A DNA stretch of 64,000 bases from Pelagomonas calceolata (taxonomy: Eukaryota; Sar; Pelagophyceae; Pelagomonadales; Pelagomonadaceae): contig CAKKNE010000002.1 of the NCBI GenBank assembly GCA_918797485.1, positions 524,501 to 588,500 of the forward strand, read 5' to 3'. A model generated the notes under the pieces. That model saw only the letters and a list, made by a program, of their open reading frames with translations, searched no databases and was not told the DNA's origin. Positions 43,349-52,670 of the stretch are shown here, one piece after another (position 1 is the first letter of the stretch; every line of letters starts with the position of its first letter). Made by a program: the position numbers and the translations under genes.

Positions 43349-44713
43349 TTACTCGGCCGGCGCGACCGTCTCGGCCGGCGGCGGAGCGCTCTCGGCCGCG
43401 AGGCGCGCGTCCAACGCGGCCAACCTGGCATCCTCGTCGCGCTGGCGCGCCTCGGCGTCGAGGACGTTCTGGTTCTTCGAGCGCATCGACGTCCGCTTCG
43501 CGGCCTCGTTGAACTTGCCCAGGTTGAACGAGTACGCGTAGGGCACGCCGTAGTCGCGCATCTTCGCGGCGAGCTTGTATGAGCCCGACTTGTCGTCGAC
43601 GACCTTGATCGAGCGCAGGGAGCCGTCGGAGAGCGTCGCGACGGCCACGTCGCCGTTCGCCGACAGGAACTCGACCTTGGCCACGCCGCCGAGGCGCGCC
43701 TTCTTCACGAGGTCATCATATTCGATCGGCGCCGCGTCGTCGGGCACGGACGGCCGCTCGACGGCGATGTTGGCGATGGGGTTGATCTCGACCTGGGGCA
43801 GCGCCGGCAGTGCCGGCAGGCCGGGGACGCCGGGCAGCGACGGCAGCGACGGCGCCGAAAGTTTCGGCAGCGACAGGCCCGGGGCCTCCGCCGGCACGGC
43901 CGGGGCGTCCGGTGCCACGGGGAACGAGGGCAGAGACGGCAGCGAGGGCGCCGGGAGCGACGGTAGTTTCGGCGGCGAGGGCAGCGTAAAAAGAGGGCCG
44001 TCGTCGCGCTTCGGCGCCGCGGCGTCGTTCCCGCCGAGCCCGCCCCAGATGGCGCCCGGCCCGGCGACGGAGGGCAGGTTAGACGGCGACGGCAGCGAGA
44101 ACGGCAGGGACTCCGCCGGCGCGGCGGCGTCGTCCGCCGGCGCCGCTGCCGGTGGCGCGGCGTCTTCGTCCTTGGGAGTTGGCGTCGCTAAGGCTTCGGC
44201 CCGCCGCCGCGCCTCGACGGCGCGCGTGTCCTCGGCCGGCGGCGCGGGCTCCTCCTTGGGCAAGACGGGAAACGAGGGCAAAGACGGCGACGTCCCGGGC
44301 GCGAAGAGCGGCGGCAGGGGCGGCAGGTCGAGGCCCCGGACGATGTCGCCGCCCCCCTTGGCCGGGGCGTCCGGTGCCGCTGGGAACGAGGGCAACGAGG
44401 GCAACGAGGGCGTCGGCAGGGATGGCATCGACGGCATCGATGGCATACCCATTGACGGCATCGACGGCATCGATGGCGTCGGCAGAGACGGCAAGGACGG
44501 GAGACCAAAGCCTCCAGCGTTTGCTGCAGGCGGCGGCGGCTCGGGCGCGACGGAGAACTCGAGCGCAAACGCCGGTCCACCAGTAGCGACTGCGGCGACC
44601 GCGGCCGCATTGCCGAGGTGCCGTCGCACCGCTCGCTGCAGCAGTCTGGAATTCATCTCAAGCGAGGCTGCTGGCGCAAGCACAGCACAGATCAATGCGC
44701 TGTGGCGCACCAT
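43349..44713 (-). CDS. Plastid-targeted protein with Pro/Leu/Ser repeats and FtsH-ext-like C-terminal domain
   Basis: 454 residues. MVRHSALICAVLAPAAS then RRHLGNAAAVAAVATGGPAFA suggest a signal plus thylakoid-type transfer sequence ending AFA|LEF. Residues about 60-330 are low-complexity, with tandem PS(L/M)PS units (nt 44390-44505 and 43800-43990). The C-terminal 130 residues contain EYDDLVKKARLGGVAKVEF, GDVAVATLSDGSLRSIKV and KLAAKMRDYGVPYAY, the pattern of the FtsH extracellular domain (xYSxFLxxVxxGxVxxVxI...LxDGxxxxxxxxD...LxxxGVxx). No AAA or protease part follows. Ends in a charged coiled coil. Confidence 0.6.
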   Translation of the reverse strand: MVRHSALICAVLAPAASLEMNSRLLQRAVRRHLGNAAAVAAVATGGPAFALEFSVAPEPPPPAANAGGFGLPSLPSLPTPSMPSMPSMGMPSMPSMPSLPTPSLPSLPSFPAAPDAPAKGGGDIVRGLDLPPLPPLFAPGTSPSLPSFPVLPKEEPAPPAEDTRAVEARRRAEALATPTPKDEDAAPPAAAPADDAAAPAESLPFSLPSPSNLPSVAGPGAIWGGLGGNDAAAPKRDDGPLFTLPSPPKLPSLPAPSLPSLPSFPVAPDAPAVPAEAPGLSLPKLSAPSLPSLPGVPGLPALPALPQVEINPIANIAVERPSVPDDAAPIEYDDLVKKARLGGVAKVEFLSANGDVAVATLSDGSLRSIKVVDDKSGSYKLAAKMRDYGVPYAYSFNLGKFNEAAKRTSMRSKNQNVLDAEARQRDEDARLAALDARLAAESAPPPAETVAPAE

Positions 44714-45161
44714 GGTGATCGATCGAGCTGCCCAGTGATAGATGAGATAAATGACTGCAAGCTGTGGCAATTAGAGGATTTTACAGCAGTGAACTGGAAG
44801 ACTGATGCTGCTTGACCAAGAGGATAATAAAAGCAGCCTAGCGTGGTGTAACCACACTAGACACCTCAAAAGGAAGTTGGCACCGTCTATCCTCCGATCA
44901 CAGGCATATATTCGAGCTCTAGAGCCCTCGGATTCCTGAAGCTCTCTGTGGGCTCTGTGGGCTTGGCTGTAGCGCCAAGCCTCCCAGCTCGCAGAGCGGC
45001 GCGCGACGCGCGGCGTGACAGGTCCTTTGCACTGCGCGACAGCTTTTCGGAGGCCACAAGGCTGCCCGCGCCGCGACCTGTTGGATTGCGTAGCGACGAG
45101 ACGAGCAGGGCAGCGTGAGACACACGAGCAGGGCAGCGCGAGAGACACAGGAGCAAAAACG
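44714..45161. other. Divergent promoter region (FtsH-ext-like / IQ-rich gene)
   Basis: 448 nt with a CTAG palindrome at 44837-44860 and short direct repeats of CACGAGCAGGGCAGCG near the plus-strand start. No gene seen. Confidence 0.55.
44837..44860 (+). promoter_or_regulatory. CTAG palindrome in divergent promoter
   Basis: CCTAGCGTGGTGTAACCACA then CTAG: left CTAGCG and right CACTAG arms kept, with an internal GTGGT/ACCAC hairpin. 124 nt from the minus-strand ATG, 302 nt from the plus-strand ATG. Confidence 0.55.
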
Positions 45162-47621
45162 ATGCAGAGCACATTAAAAGAGCCCGACTGGGTCGGCGAG
45201 GACGCGCTCGCCATGAAGCGCGAAGCCACCGAAGCCCGCAAGGCCAGGTTCACGCGGCGCGTGCGCGTGCCGTCGCCCGACGAGCGCATCAAGACGCGCC
45301 GCGACGCCTACGCCGGACACTTGAGGAGGCGGACGGCGGGCGGCCCGTCGCCCGTGCGGCAGACTTTGAGGTTTGCGGCGGAGTCCGCCATGCGAAAAGA
45401 CCGGGGCGGCGCCTACCCTGAACTACGCAGTACCCTAGAATACAAGGGTTTGAGTGATGAGCAGGTGATGAAGCGGGGGACGAATATCGTGCCGGGCGCC
45501 GACGTCGACACGTGGGACTTTTTCGCGCGCAACGAGACGCCGCCGCTCCGACCGGTCAGCCCCTGGCCGCGGCCGCCCCCGCGCGCGTCGACGGCGCGGA
45601 CCTGCAAGCGCCCCAAACCAGAAGTCTGGCGGCCGACGACGGCCTACGGCACGCTCGACGGGACGCTATCAAGAAGGCCGGGCATCCTCGACGACGATAG
45701 TACGAGGAGGGACTTTGAAATCGTAAGACCGTGGACGCCGTTCCCCGAGCCCGACGCCACGACCGTCGAGGAGGCGTTGTATCTCTGGACGCAGTCCGAC
45801 TCGCCGGACCTCGTCGAGTTCCTCGACCGCATCAAGCCCCCGACGCCGCGCATGCGGCGGCTGAAGACGGCGCCGGAGAAGCTCGCGCCGGCGCCCGCCG
45901 CCGCGCCGGCGCCGGCGCCGGCCTGGGAGCTCCCCGACTTCGACGCCGACAAGGCCTTTCGCCAGCTGCTCAGCGACAACCAGAAGCGGCGCGTCCTCAC
46001 GGCCATCGAGGACGACCCCGACGCGTTTGATGAGGCGGTGGTCGCGGAGCTCCGGGCCCAGCACGCTCCCAAAATTGTCGAGGCCGCGGCGCCCGGCGCG
46101 CGCGGCCGGAGCGCGCCCTCCAAGTTCCGCGACCGGCCGCGCGCCCACCTGAACACGCGATGGAACCCGCACTACACGCCGGAATTTGCGAGAACGCTGC
46201 AGGAGGACTGGCGCGCGCGGGACGAAGCGCGGGGCGTCGAGGCGCGCCGCCGCAAGCGCGAGTTGATAGAAGCGAGCGACTGGGGCGTGCGCCTGGCGGC
46301 CGTCGAACGGGAAAAGGCCCTCGCAGCAAGAGAGGAGCGCCGGCGGCGGCGCCTGGAACGCCGCCAAAAGCCGTTCCTCGTCTTCGCCGCGGGCGTCCTC
46401 TACGCGGCCGCGCTCCGGCGGAAGTTCTGGCTGTTGAAAGCAACGGACGACGCGTCGAAGCGGCGGCACGAGGCGGCGCTGAAGATCGCCCGGAAGTGGC
46501 GGAACCACTTCGTGTGGGACCGCGGGCCCTGGCTGCGGCGGTGCCTCGCGCACGGCTGGCGGCTGCGCTACGTCGTGCGCAAGCAGCGCGTGCGCAACGC
46601 CGCGCGGCGCCTGAAGACGCACTTGCGCGAGGTCCGGGCGCAGCGCGTGACGCCGGGCTTCGCGGTCAAGAGGTTCCTGTGGGCGACGAATCGCGTGCAA
46701 ACGGCCATACGCGCGTTCGTGGCGTGCTGGGCCGCGCGGCGCCAGGTCTGTCGATTGCGGTGGCCCGCGCTCGAGGCGTCAGCAAGGCGGCGCCTCGCGG
46801 ACCGCGCGCTCGAGCGCCAGAAGTTGGAATGCCGGCGGCAGATCGACGTCGCGATCCGCAAGAGCGTCGCGCGCAAGCGGGCTTCCCATAAACCGCCGTC
46901 GCACCGCAAGAAGCCCGCGGCGACCTTCGCGACGAAGCGCCAGCTGCGCGCGCACGCGAAGCAGATGCGGGGCTCGGCCCAGTGCTTCGCGCGCATGGAC
47001 GCGCTCTGGGCCGTCCAGGAGGTCAACCGGCGCGCTCCCAAAAAGAAGCTGCCGGTCATCGAATCGGTGGTACGGGAGGAGTGCGCGTGCAACAACGTCG
47101 ACGCCTCGCTGTTGTATGTGCTGAGCAAGAAGGAGATCAACTCTGCCATAGACACGGCCCTCAAGAAGAAGCGCCGCTGCCACGTGCGCAACGTGCGCAC
47201 GCTGAAGGCCGAACGGCGCATGCCCAAGGGGCCGGACCCCAAGGCGTTGCTGAACGACGCGGTCGAGGCGCCGGTCGAGGATGATGGGGGCGAGTTCGTC
47301 TGGCCGACGATGCGGCTGTACACGGGCGACGACCTCGGCGACTCGTGGGATCTTGTCGTGGAGGGCCTGGTCGAGAAGGACCTGCGGGCGCGGCGGCGGC
47401 AGCTGGCGCGGCGGCTCTCGTCGTTGCCCGACGAGCACCACATCGACCGGGTGGCCACGGCGCTGCTCGACGACGACTCGTTCCTCGGCGACGAAGTGAC
47501 CCTGGACGCAGACTGGAGCGGCAACGACGAGGACTCGTCGTGGACGGGCCTCACGCACTCCTCGCTGAACACGGCGGAGGCCGAAGCCAATCCGGATTTG
47601 GTAGCGAATACGGACCCGTAG
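45162..47621 (+). CDS. Large basic protein with IQ-like helices, unknown
   Basis: 819 residues from ATG 45162, preceded by the leader GGAGCAAAAACG; upstream open frame is ignored. The N-terminal third is polar and Pro-rich (WGF-poor, many RP repeats), the middle (about 370-630) is strongly helical and basic with repeated IQ-like text such as KIARKWRNHFVWDRGPWLRR, ATNRVQTAIRAFVACWAARR and KLECRRQIDVAIRK. IQ motifs bind calmodulin-like light chains, so a cytoskeletal or ciliary scaffold is plausible but not proven. The C-terminal tail is acidic. It stops 29 nt from the channel gene stop. Confidence 0.55.
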   Translation: MQSTLKEPDWVGEDALAMKREATEARKARFTRRVRVPSPDERIKTRRDAYAGHLRRRTAGGPSPVRQTLRFAAESAMRKDRGGAYPELRSTLEYKGLSDEQVMKRGTNIVPGADVDTWDFFARNETPPLRPVSPWPRPPPRASTARTCKRPKPEVWRPTTAYGTLDGTLSRRPGILDDDSTRRDFEIVRPWTPFPEPDATTVEEALYLWTQSDSPDLVEFLDRIKPPTPRMRRLKTAPEKLAPAPAAAPAPAPAWELPDFDADKAFRQLLSDNQKRRVLTAIEDDPDAFDEAVVAELRAQHAPKIVEAAAPGARGRSAPSKFRDRPRAHLNTRWNPHYTPEFARTLQEDWRARDEARGVEARRRKRELIEASDWGVRLAAVEREKALAAREERRRRRLERRQKPFLVFAAGVLYAAALRRKFWLLKATDDASKRRHEAALKIARKWRNHFVWDRGPWLRRCLAHGWRLRYVVRKQRVRNAARRLKTHLREVRAQRVTPGFAVKRFLWATNRVQTAIRAFVACWAARRQVCRLRWPALEASARRRLADRALERQKLECRRQIDVAIRKSVARKRASHKPPSHRKKPAATFATKRQLRAHAKQMRGSAQCFARMDALWAVQEVNRRAPKKKLPVIESVVREECACNNVDASLLYVLSKKEINSAIDTALKKKRRCHVRNVRTLKAERRMPKGPDPKALLNDAVEAPVEDDGGEFVWPTMRLYTGDDLGDSWDLVVEGLVEKDLRARRRQLARRLSSLPDEHHIDRVATALLDDDSFLGDEVTLDADWSGNDEDSSWTGLTHSSLNTAEAEANPDLVANTDP

Positions 47622-47650
47622 TAGCGAATACTTAAAATAGTGGGTGAATT

Positions 47651-50173
47651 TCATTCGTCCTCGAGGGACGTCGACCCGCTCGAGGGCCGCCCCATCGGCG
47701 GCGTCGCGCCGAGCGCCTGGGCCGGCGGCAGCGTCGACGGCGCGAAGGGGTCCGTGTGCTGGCGCCGCGGCGGAGAAGCGCGCGGCGGCGGCGGCGGCGA
47801 GCCCGCGAGCGCGGCCGCGAGCGCCTCGAGCTTCGCGGCCGCGTCCGCGGATAATGAGGTCGGCCGCGCCAGAACGCCGGCGAGCCGCTCGACCACAAAC
47901 GCCGCCTGGCGGCGCAGCGCGCCGCCCTCGTCGCTCGACGAGTCGCCGAAGGCGGACGCCGTCTCCTCGGGCGCCTCCGCGGTCTCCTCCACAATCACCG
48001 GCGGCTTGCCCGACTCGCCCAGCGCTTCTTTGGTGAGCCGCTTCCTGATACTCATGATGAGGGCCACCTTCAGCCGCATCCACCTCCCATAATTGTGGAT
48101 GTGGTGGCTGAATACCCTAAAGGACGGCTTCTGGAGAATCGTGTGCAGCTCCTCCGCGTCGAGTCGCAACAAGTGCGTCACGCGGACGGCCCGCGCCGTG
48201 TAGTGTCGCAATAACGGCTTGAACTCCTCGCCCGTCGCCACGACCATGCTGATGTCGTCCCCGAAGAAGTCGTTCGTGTGCCTATTTTCCACATCATAGA
48301 GTAGATGCGACTTCCTTCCACTCAACCTAACCTGACCACTCCGAATAACGTACAGCGCGTCGTTCATCGACAGGTAGCGGTGGATGATCGTATCTTTGGC
48401 GAGGTGTAAGGTCGAATGTAAGAGCTTGGCGATTTGCACGGTGAACTCCGCGTACTCGTAATGCAACAAGAAATTCCTATCCATGGTCCCGGCGGCCTTA
48501 CCGGACGTGTTCCCACAGACCCGCGCCACGCGCGCGTTGTCCACCTCGTACTCGCGCTGCGGCTCCTCGCCGTCCTCGTACATGACGTCGTAGTACAGGT
48601 AGCGCGGGATGGCGACGACTCTCGCTAATCGAGTTCGAGCGGCCTTTTTTCGTCTCCTTTTGGTGGTGCGCTCGTCGCCGCCGACCATGACGTCGTGCAC
48701 GTCCGGCTTCCAGTTCGGCGCATGTACGGTGACGACCGTTCCTACGCGAACGCCGCAGGCCGCTTGCACCGTGTACGCGACGAAGGGGATTCTTGAAACT
48801 ACATCTCCAAAGTTTTGATTGGCCACGAACGCCTGCAACGACGGGGACAATTCCTCGATGACGCCCTTGTAGTAGTTGTCCCGGAAGATCTCCTCGCTCT
48901 CCATGATGTACTCCCTTAGCTTGCTCCGCAACTTCTCGGGGAAGTTGCCCTTCTCCATGTAGTCGTTGAGATTGTCTAACCGCATCCGGAAGTCGTTCGT
49001 CACTGGATCCAAGTTCGACACCGTGTTCGTCAGCTCTCCCACCAAGAAGGCTAGAGCGAAGCACCCGATGAGCATCAATGCTAAGGATAGAATATACTCG
49101 ACGTCCGTATAGACGTTATATTCACCGTTCATCGTCGCGAAGGCCCACAAGCAGCATAGTATATATTCGCCCCAGATCCGCCTCCCCCGAGGTACGCTGC
49201 TATCGAGCTGGCCCATGCGGTCCTCACTCAACACCGTCGTCTGCGAGCTCCCGTAGGCCGCGTGGCCCAGCCGCAGGAAGCAGGCGGCCCAGTGGATGCA
49301 GAATAAGAGCAAGAGGACGTACCTCGCTAGCACCAGCCGCTTCGTGGAGACGGCGACGTGCTTCGCCATGTGCGAGAGCATGCGAAACGACCGAATAACC
49401 CTAAGTAATTTCAGGCCCTTGAACGCCCTCACAACTCGCATCCACTTCCCTTCTTTGCTCAAAAACAGCGCGAAGGGGAAGATCGAACAAATGTCCACCC
49501 AGAACCAAAACTGCAAGTATTGGGACGCGATCTTCTTCCGGTCCAAGATCCACTCCCCCGTGTCCTCGTTCTGGAAGGCCGTGTTGAACTCCAGGCATAT
49601 GTCGAACGCGAAGAAGACGTCGACCAAATAGTTCACGACCTGCATGCCCGTCGTGTCGACCGAGAACGCGATCTCGAAGGGGACCACAATAATGACATAG
49701 ATAATCAAAATAAGGACGAAGATGTTCCACCGAATTCTCCACTTCGCGTAGGGGTCCATGACGTGGCACGTCGTATGATCATTATGTAACTTGTCCTCGG
49801 AGTCCTCCTTGCGGTGGTCCACATACGTCTGGTAGGACGGGGATTTGGGTTTAGAATTCCAGGGGTTCGGCAGGCCGTGCGGCGCATGTAATAATCTCGC
49901 GGAGTTGTCGGCGCGCGTCGGTCGGATCTTTTCTTCCTGGGGGATCTTCGGCGGCCGTCCGACCGGAGAGACGTGGCCGGCCCTTCCCCGCAACTGGTCG
50001 TGCGTGAAGTTCGCTATCGAAATCAAAGCCTCGGAGCTCGACTTGCCGAGCTTCTTCATCGAATGGGTCGGGCTCGCCGCGCCTCGGCCATCCTTCTCCT
50101 CTCCTGATGATCTTTTCGCGTTGCCCACGCCGACGCGGCCGGGCCGGTTGAGCAGCGAGGGGCTGATGGGCAT
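47651..50173 (-). CDS. CNG/HCN-type cation channel with an inserted SH3/Tudor-like domain
   Basis: 840 residues, single exon. Six-helix core about 150-390: S1 NIFVLILIIYVIIVV, S4 with Arg pattern RVVRAFKGLKLLRVIRSFRM, and a pore LWAFATMNGEYNVY (about 340-356), which has NGE in place of the K-channel GYG and resembles CNG channels (TIGE), suggesting a non-selective cation pore. The C-linker follows (LDNLNDYMEKGNFPEKLRSK). Between C-linker and CNBD sits an extra domain at about 484-556 ending YDVMYEDGEEPQREYEV, like a Tudor/SH3 fold. The CNBD (about 570-690) lacks the standard PBC Arg motif. Start ATG 50173. Confidence 0.85.
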   Translation of the reverse strand: MPISPSLLNRPGRVGVGNAKRSSGEEKDGRGAASPTHSMKKLGKSSSEALISIANFTHDQLRGRAGHVSPVGRPPKIPQEEKIRPTRADNSARLLHAPHGLPNPWNSKPKSPSYQTYVDHRKEDSEDKLHNDHTTCHVMDPYAKWRIRWNIFVLILIIYVIIVVPFEIAFSVDTTGMQVVNYLVDVFFAFDICLEFNTAFQNEDTGEWILDRKKIASQYLQFWFWVDICSIFPFALFLSKEGKWMRVVRAFKGLKLLRVIRSFRMLSHMAKHVAVSTKRLVLARYVLLLLFCIHWAACFLRLGHAAYGSSQTTVLSEDRMGQLDSSVPRGRRIWGEYILCCLWAFATMNGEYNVYTDVEYILSLALMLIGCFALAFLVGELTNTVSNLDPVTNDFRMRLDNLNDYMEKGNFPEKLRSKLREYIMESEEIFRDNYYKGVIEELSPSLQAFVANQNFGDVVSRIPFVAYTVQAACGVRVGTVVTVHAPNWKPDVHDVMVGGDERTTKRRRKKAARTRLARVVAIPRYLYYDVMYEDGEEPQREYEVDNARVARVCGNTSGKAAGTMDRNFLLHYEYAEFTVQIAKLLHSTLHLAKDTIIHRYLSMNDALYVIRSGQVRLSGRKSHLLYDVENRHTNDFFGDDISMVVATGEEFKPLLRHYTARAVRVTHLLRLDAEELHTILQKPSFRVFSHHIHNYGRWMRLKVALIMSIRKRLTKEALGESGKPPVIVEETAEAPEETASAFGDSSSDEGGALRRQAAFVVERLAGVLARPTSLSADAAAKLEALAAALAGSPPPPPRASPPRRQHTDPFAPSTLPPAQALGATPPMGRPSSGSTSLEDE

Positions 50174-50548
50174 GCTGGCTGTTTCAGCTTTGGCTGTGGG
50201 GGCAGCCCCGCGGCCGCTGCCCGCGCGCGAGCGCTATGTATCGGATGACTGCCGCTACGAGAGCTTGGCAATGGGTGCCACCGCCGCTGCGCTGGGCCAC
50301 ACGCAATTGCAATCGATGTCCTCGATTGCCGCCACAGCGAGAGTGCGGGCTCCCCACGTACCTCCGTTGAGCGTAAGGGTTACGCCGCGCCCGCGACCCC
50401 GCCGGACGCGTCGGACTAGATGCCGCCTGCCTCGCATCGTCGAGGCGCACGCGCGCCCATCTCCCGCGGGCTGGCTTGACCGCCCCCTTCATTGGCGTGA
50501 GACGCTTCTGCCGGCCCATCGTGTACAAATAACAAATAGACCACACAA
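50174..50548. other. Upstream region of the channel gene
   Basis: 375 nt between two minus-strand genes. GC-rich, with no CTAG palindrome, repeat or gene recognised. Confidence 0.45.
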
Positions 50549-51238
50549 CTACGGATTTACGCGCGCGCAATCCCACGCGCCGTCCGCGAGACGGTCGAGC
50601 TGCCGGAAGTTGTCCGTCAATCTCAAATAATCGACGGCGTCGGGCGCGACCAGCCCCAGCAGGAACACGTCGGGCGCCGGGAGCATCTTGCCCTCCGCGT
50701 CGCGGCCGCCCGCGGGCACGGCCTCCGGCGCGGCGTCGAAGGTCTCGGCAGGGGGGTGCGCCCAGAAGAACTGCTCGCGCGCCTTGTCCGACAGGTTGCC
50801 CCACTGCTGCTTGCGCAGGGCGGCGTCTTCCTCAAGTCCGTCGCCCCCGACGTAGGTAATGTCGCCGGCGAAGCGATACTGCTCCGACGACTGGCTGAAC
50901 CACCAGCAGACCTCGACGCGCCGCGATTCCTTGACCTTGGCGGACCGGTTATCCGTGATGATCTTGAGGCGGCCGTCGGGCGCGAAGCCCCGAAACACGA
51001 CCGTGCGGCAGCGGGGCGCGTTATTGGCATCGACGGTCGCGAGCTGCACGTAGTTGCCGCCCCTGATCTTGCGCGACCGCGCGATGGAGTCGGTGATGCG
51101 CTCGCGCCACGGCACGACGCCGTCCATCGCACTCATGCTCACGGTTTGCACCCGCGTGGCGCGATGGAGGGCCGTCGTCGCGCGGAAGGCCGCCAGCGTC
51201 GTCAGCCTTACGAACTGGCGCGTGAGGATGCGGGGCAT
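50549..51238 (-). CDS. PNPOx-like FMN flavoprotein, organellar
   Basis: 229 residues. An Arg/Thr-rich presequence (MPRILTRQFVRLTTLAAFRATTALHRATR) suggests mitochondria or plastid. The mature part, WRERITDSIARSRKIRGGNYVQLATVDANNAPRCRTVVFRGFAPDGRLKIITDNRSAKV, has the pyridoxamine-phosphate-oxidase-like split-barrel FMN-binding signature (RTVVFRGF, TDxRSxK). EVCWWFSQSSEQYRFAGD and the PPAETFDAAPE stretch match the Alr4036/Pyridox_oxase_2 subgroup. This subgroup is distinct from true PdxH; its substrate is unknown. Start: ATG 51238. Confidence 0.8.
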   Translation of the reverse strand: MPRILTRQFVRLTTLAAFRATTALHRATRVQTVSMSAMDGVVPWRERITDSIARSRKIRGGNYVQLATVDANNAPRCRTVVFRGFAPDGRLKIITDNRSAKVKESRRVEVCWWFSQSSEQYRFAGDITYVGGDGLEEDAALRKQQWGNLSDKAREQFFWAHPPAETFDAAPEAVPAGGRDAEGKMLPAPDVFLLGLVAPDAVDYLRLTDNFRQLDRLADGAWDCARVNP

Positions 51239-51636
51239 CCGCTACGTCGCTGAGCAGTATGCTGTGCAGTCTCACACTGCGGAGGGACGCAACACGCAAG
51301 TGCACCACCGCAGCAGTGGAGAGGATGAACAAGTGCAGAGCGGTGCACGAAGCCGACTGCAACTGGCTCGCACCAACGCAGAGCAGCAATTACACTACTT
51401 CGCAGTTCTCTTTTGCCGTGCAGTGCAGCGATGCGCGAGCACTGGACGCCAGCTGAGCAGCTACTGCACGCTGGCAAGAGGCACTAGCTTTTTTTGAATG
51501 CGTCGTGGTACCCGTAACAACGGCTCCAGAAAGAGGCATCGGACGCTGAACCGCCTGGAGGACCAGCGCCGGGAGGCAGGCCAGAGAGACAGCGCCGAGC
51601 ACAGAGGCAGCCCCAAAGTCCAAAGCCGCGAAAGCC
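51239..51636. other. Divergent promoter region (PNPOx-like / coiled-coil gene)
   Basis: 398 nt. GGCACTAGC at 51484-51492 after CACGCTGGCAAGA is a degenerate right arm of the CTAG element. Many GCAGTG words. No gene seen. Confidence 0.45.
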
Positions 51637-52650
51637 ATGGCCGGCGCGGCCGCGGAGCCCGTGCGCGGCATGCGCGTCGTCACCGAGCAGTACGAGAAGC
51701 TCGAGCACGTCGTGGGCAGCCTCAATAGTAAGACACGAGACCTACTCCTCAGAGAGAGGAAGGAGTTCCTCGCGGCCTATAGAGCTCACTCCTTCCGCAT
51801 CCAGGACGAGCTCCAGGAGCTCCGAGCCAAGGTCCAGGCCGAACAGTCTTCAACAAAGAAGGACGAGAAGGTCCGGCGGCTGAAAGAGGACTGTGACTGG
51901 TTTAGAAGGGAGGCCTTAAGGTTGGACGAGGAGGGCACGAAGATGACCCAGGAATTGCACAAGCTGAAGACGCAGCTCGACGATTCGGAGCGAGATCGGA
52001 GTTGGTTGTTGAATGAATTGGCGAGGACACAAACGACCACGGAACTACTTGCTGTCAAGATCGCGGACGCCGAAGCCCAAAGGAATGCGCCGCCGACCCC
52101 GGAACCGGAGGACGATGGCGAAGATGATGATAGCGCGCCTGTCGTCGTCTTGTCGCCGCGCGAGCGGCTTCGGAGGGACCGGGAGGAGAAGGCCGAGATC
52201 GCCAAGCGACGGAAACAGAAGGTCCAGGTGGCCCACCAGGTCGCGGACCGGATCAAGGAGTGCGAGCGCTACGAGAGGCAGATCGCCGAGGAACGCGACC
52301 GCGTCCGGCCGCCGACGGAGGAGAGTCGATTACTGCAGACGGAGTTCCTCGAGGCGGTGCTCGCGGTTTCACGCGAGAAGGACGTGCGCCTAGGTATTGA
52401 TGATCGAACGTCCGGCGCGCCCGCCGCGGACCCCGAGACGGGCGAGCCGGACGTGTCGCTCATCGAGCCGATCGAGCTCGATCGGTGGACATCTATAGAG
52501 CGGAGGGATGTGATGAGCCGCTTCCTGGCCATGCCGACGGCGGCCGCGGCGATGGAGCGCATAGATCCCGCGCCCGAGCCCGAGCCCGAGCCGGCGCCAG
52601 CGCCGGCGCCATCCGATGAGTTGAAAAAGGTCATGAAATTCTTTGGGTAA
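51637..52650 (+). CDS. Coiled-coil protein, unknown
   Basis: 337 residues. Almost entirely helical, with heptad coiled coil from about 15 to 150 (YEKLEHVVGSLNSKTRDLLL, KVRRLKEDCDWFRREALRLD, ELHKLKTQLDDSERDRSWLL) and again at 170-225. An acidic break (PEPEDDGEDDD) lies between, and a Pro-Glu-Ala repeat near the C terminus ends in DELKKVMKFFG. The invariant-looking DWFRREALRLD block occurs in several ciliary coiled-coil proteins, but I cannot name the family. It ends 20 nt from the next stop. Confidence 0.6.
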   Translation: MAGAAAEPVRGMRVVTEQYEKLEHVVGSLNSKTRDLLLRERKEFLAAYRAHSFRIQDELQELRAKVQAEQSSTKKDEKVRRLKEDCDWFRREALRLDEEGTKMTQELHKLKTQLDDSERDRSWLLNELARTQTTTELLAVKIADAEAQRNAPPTPEPEDDGEDDDSAPVVVLSPRERLRRDREEKAEIAKRRKQKVQVAHQVADRIKECERYERQIAEERDRVRPPTEESRLLQTEFLEAVLAVSREKDVRLGIDDRTSGAPAADPETGEPDVSLIEPIELDRWTSIERRDVMSRFLAMPTAAAAMERIDPAPEPEPEPAPAPAPSDELKKVMKFFG

Positions 52651-52670
52651 CGACACACAACATAGTTAGA

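Noticed and set aside
45669-47590. Long minus-strand frames opposite the IQ-rich gene
   Set aside because: No start context, no domain, Arg/Pro/Leu-rich composition typical of antisense reading.
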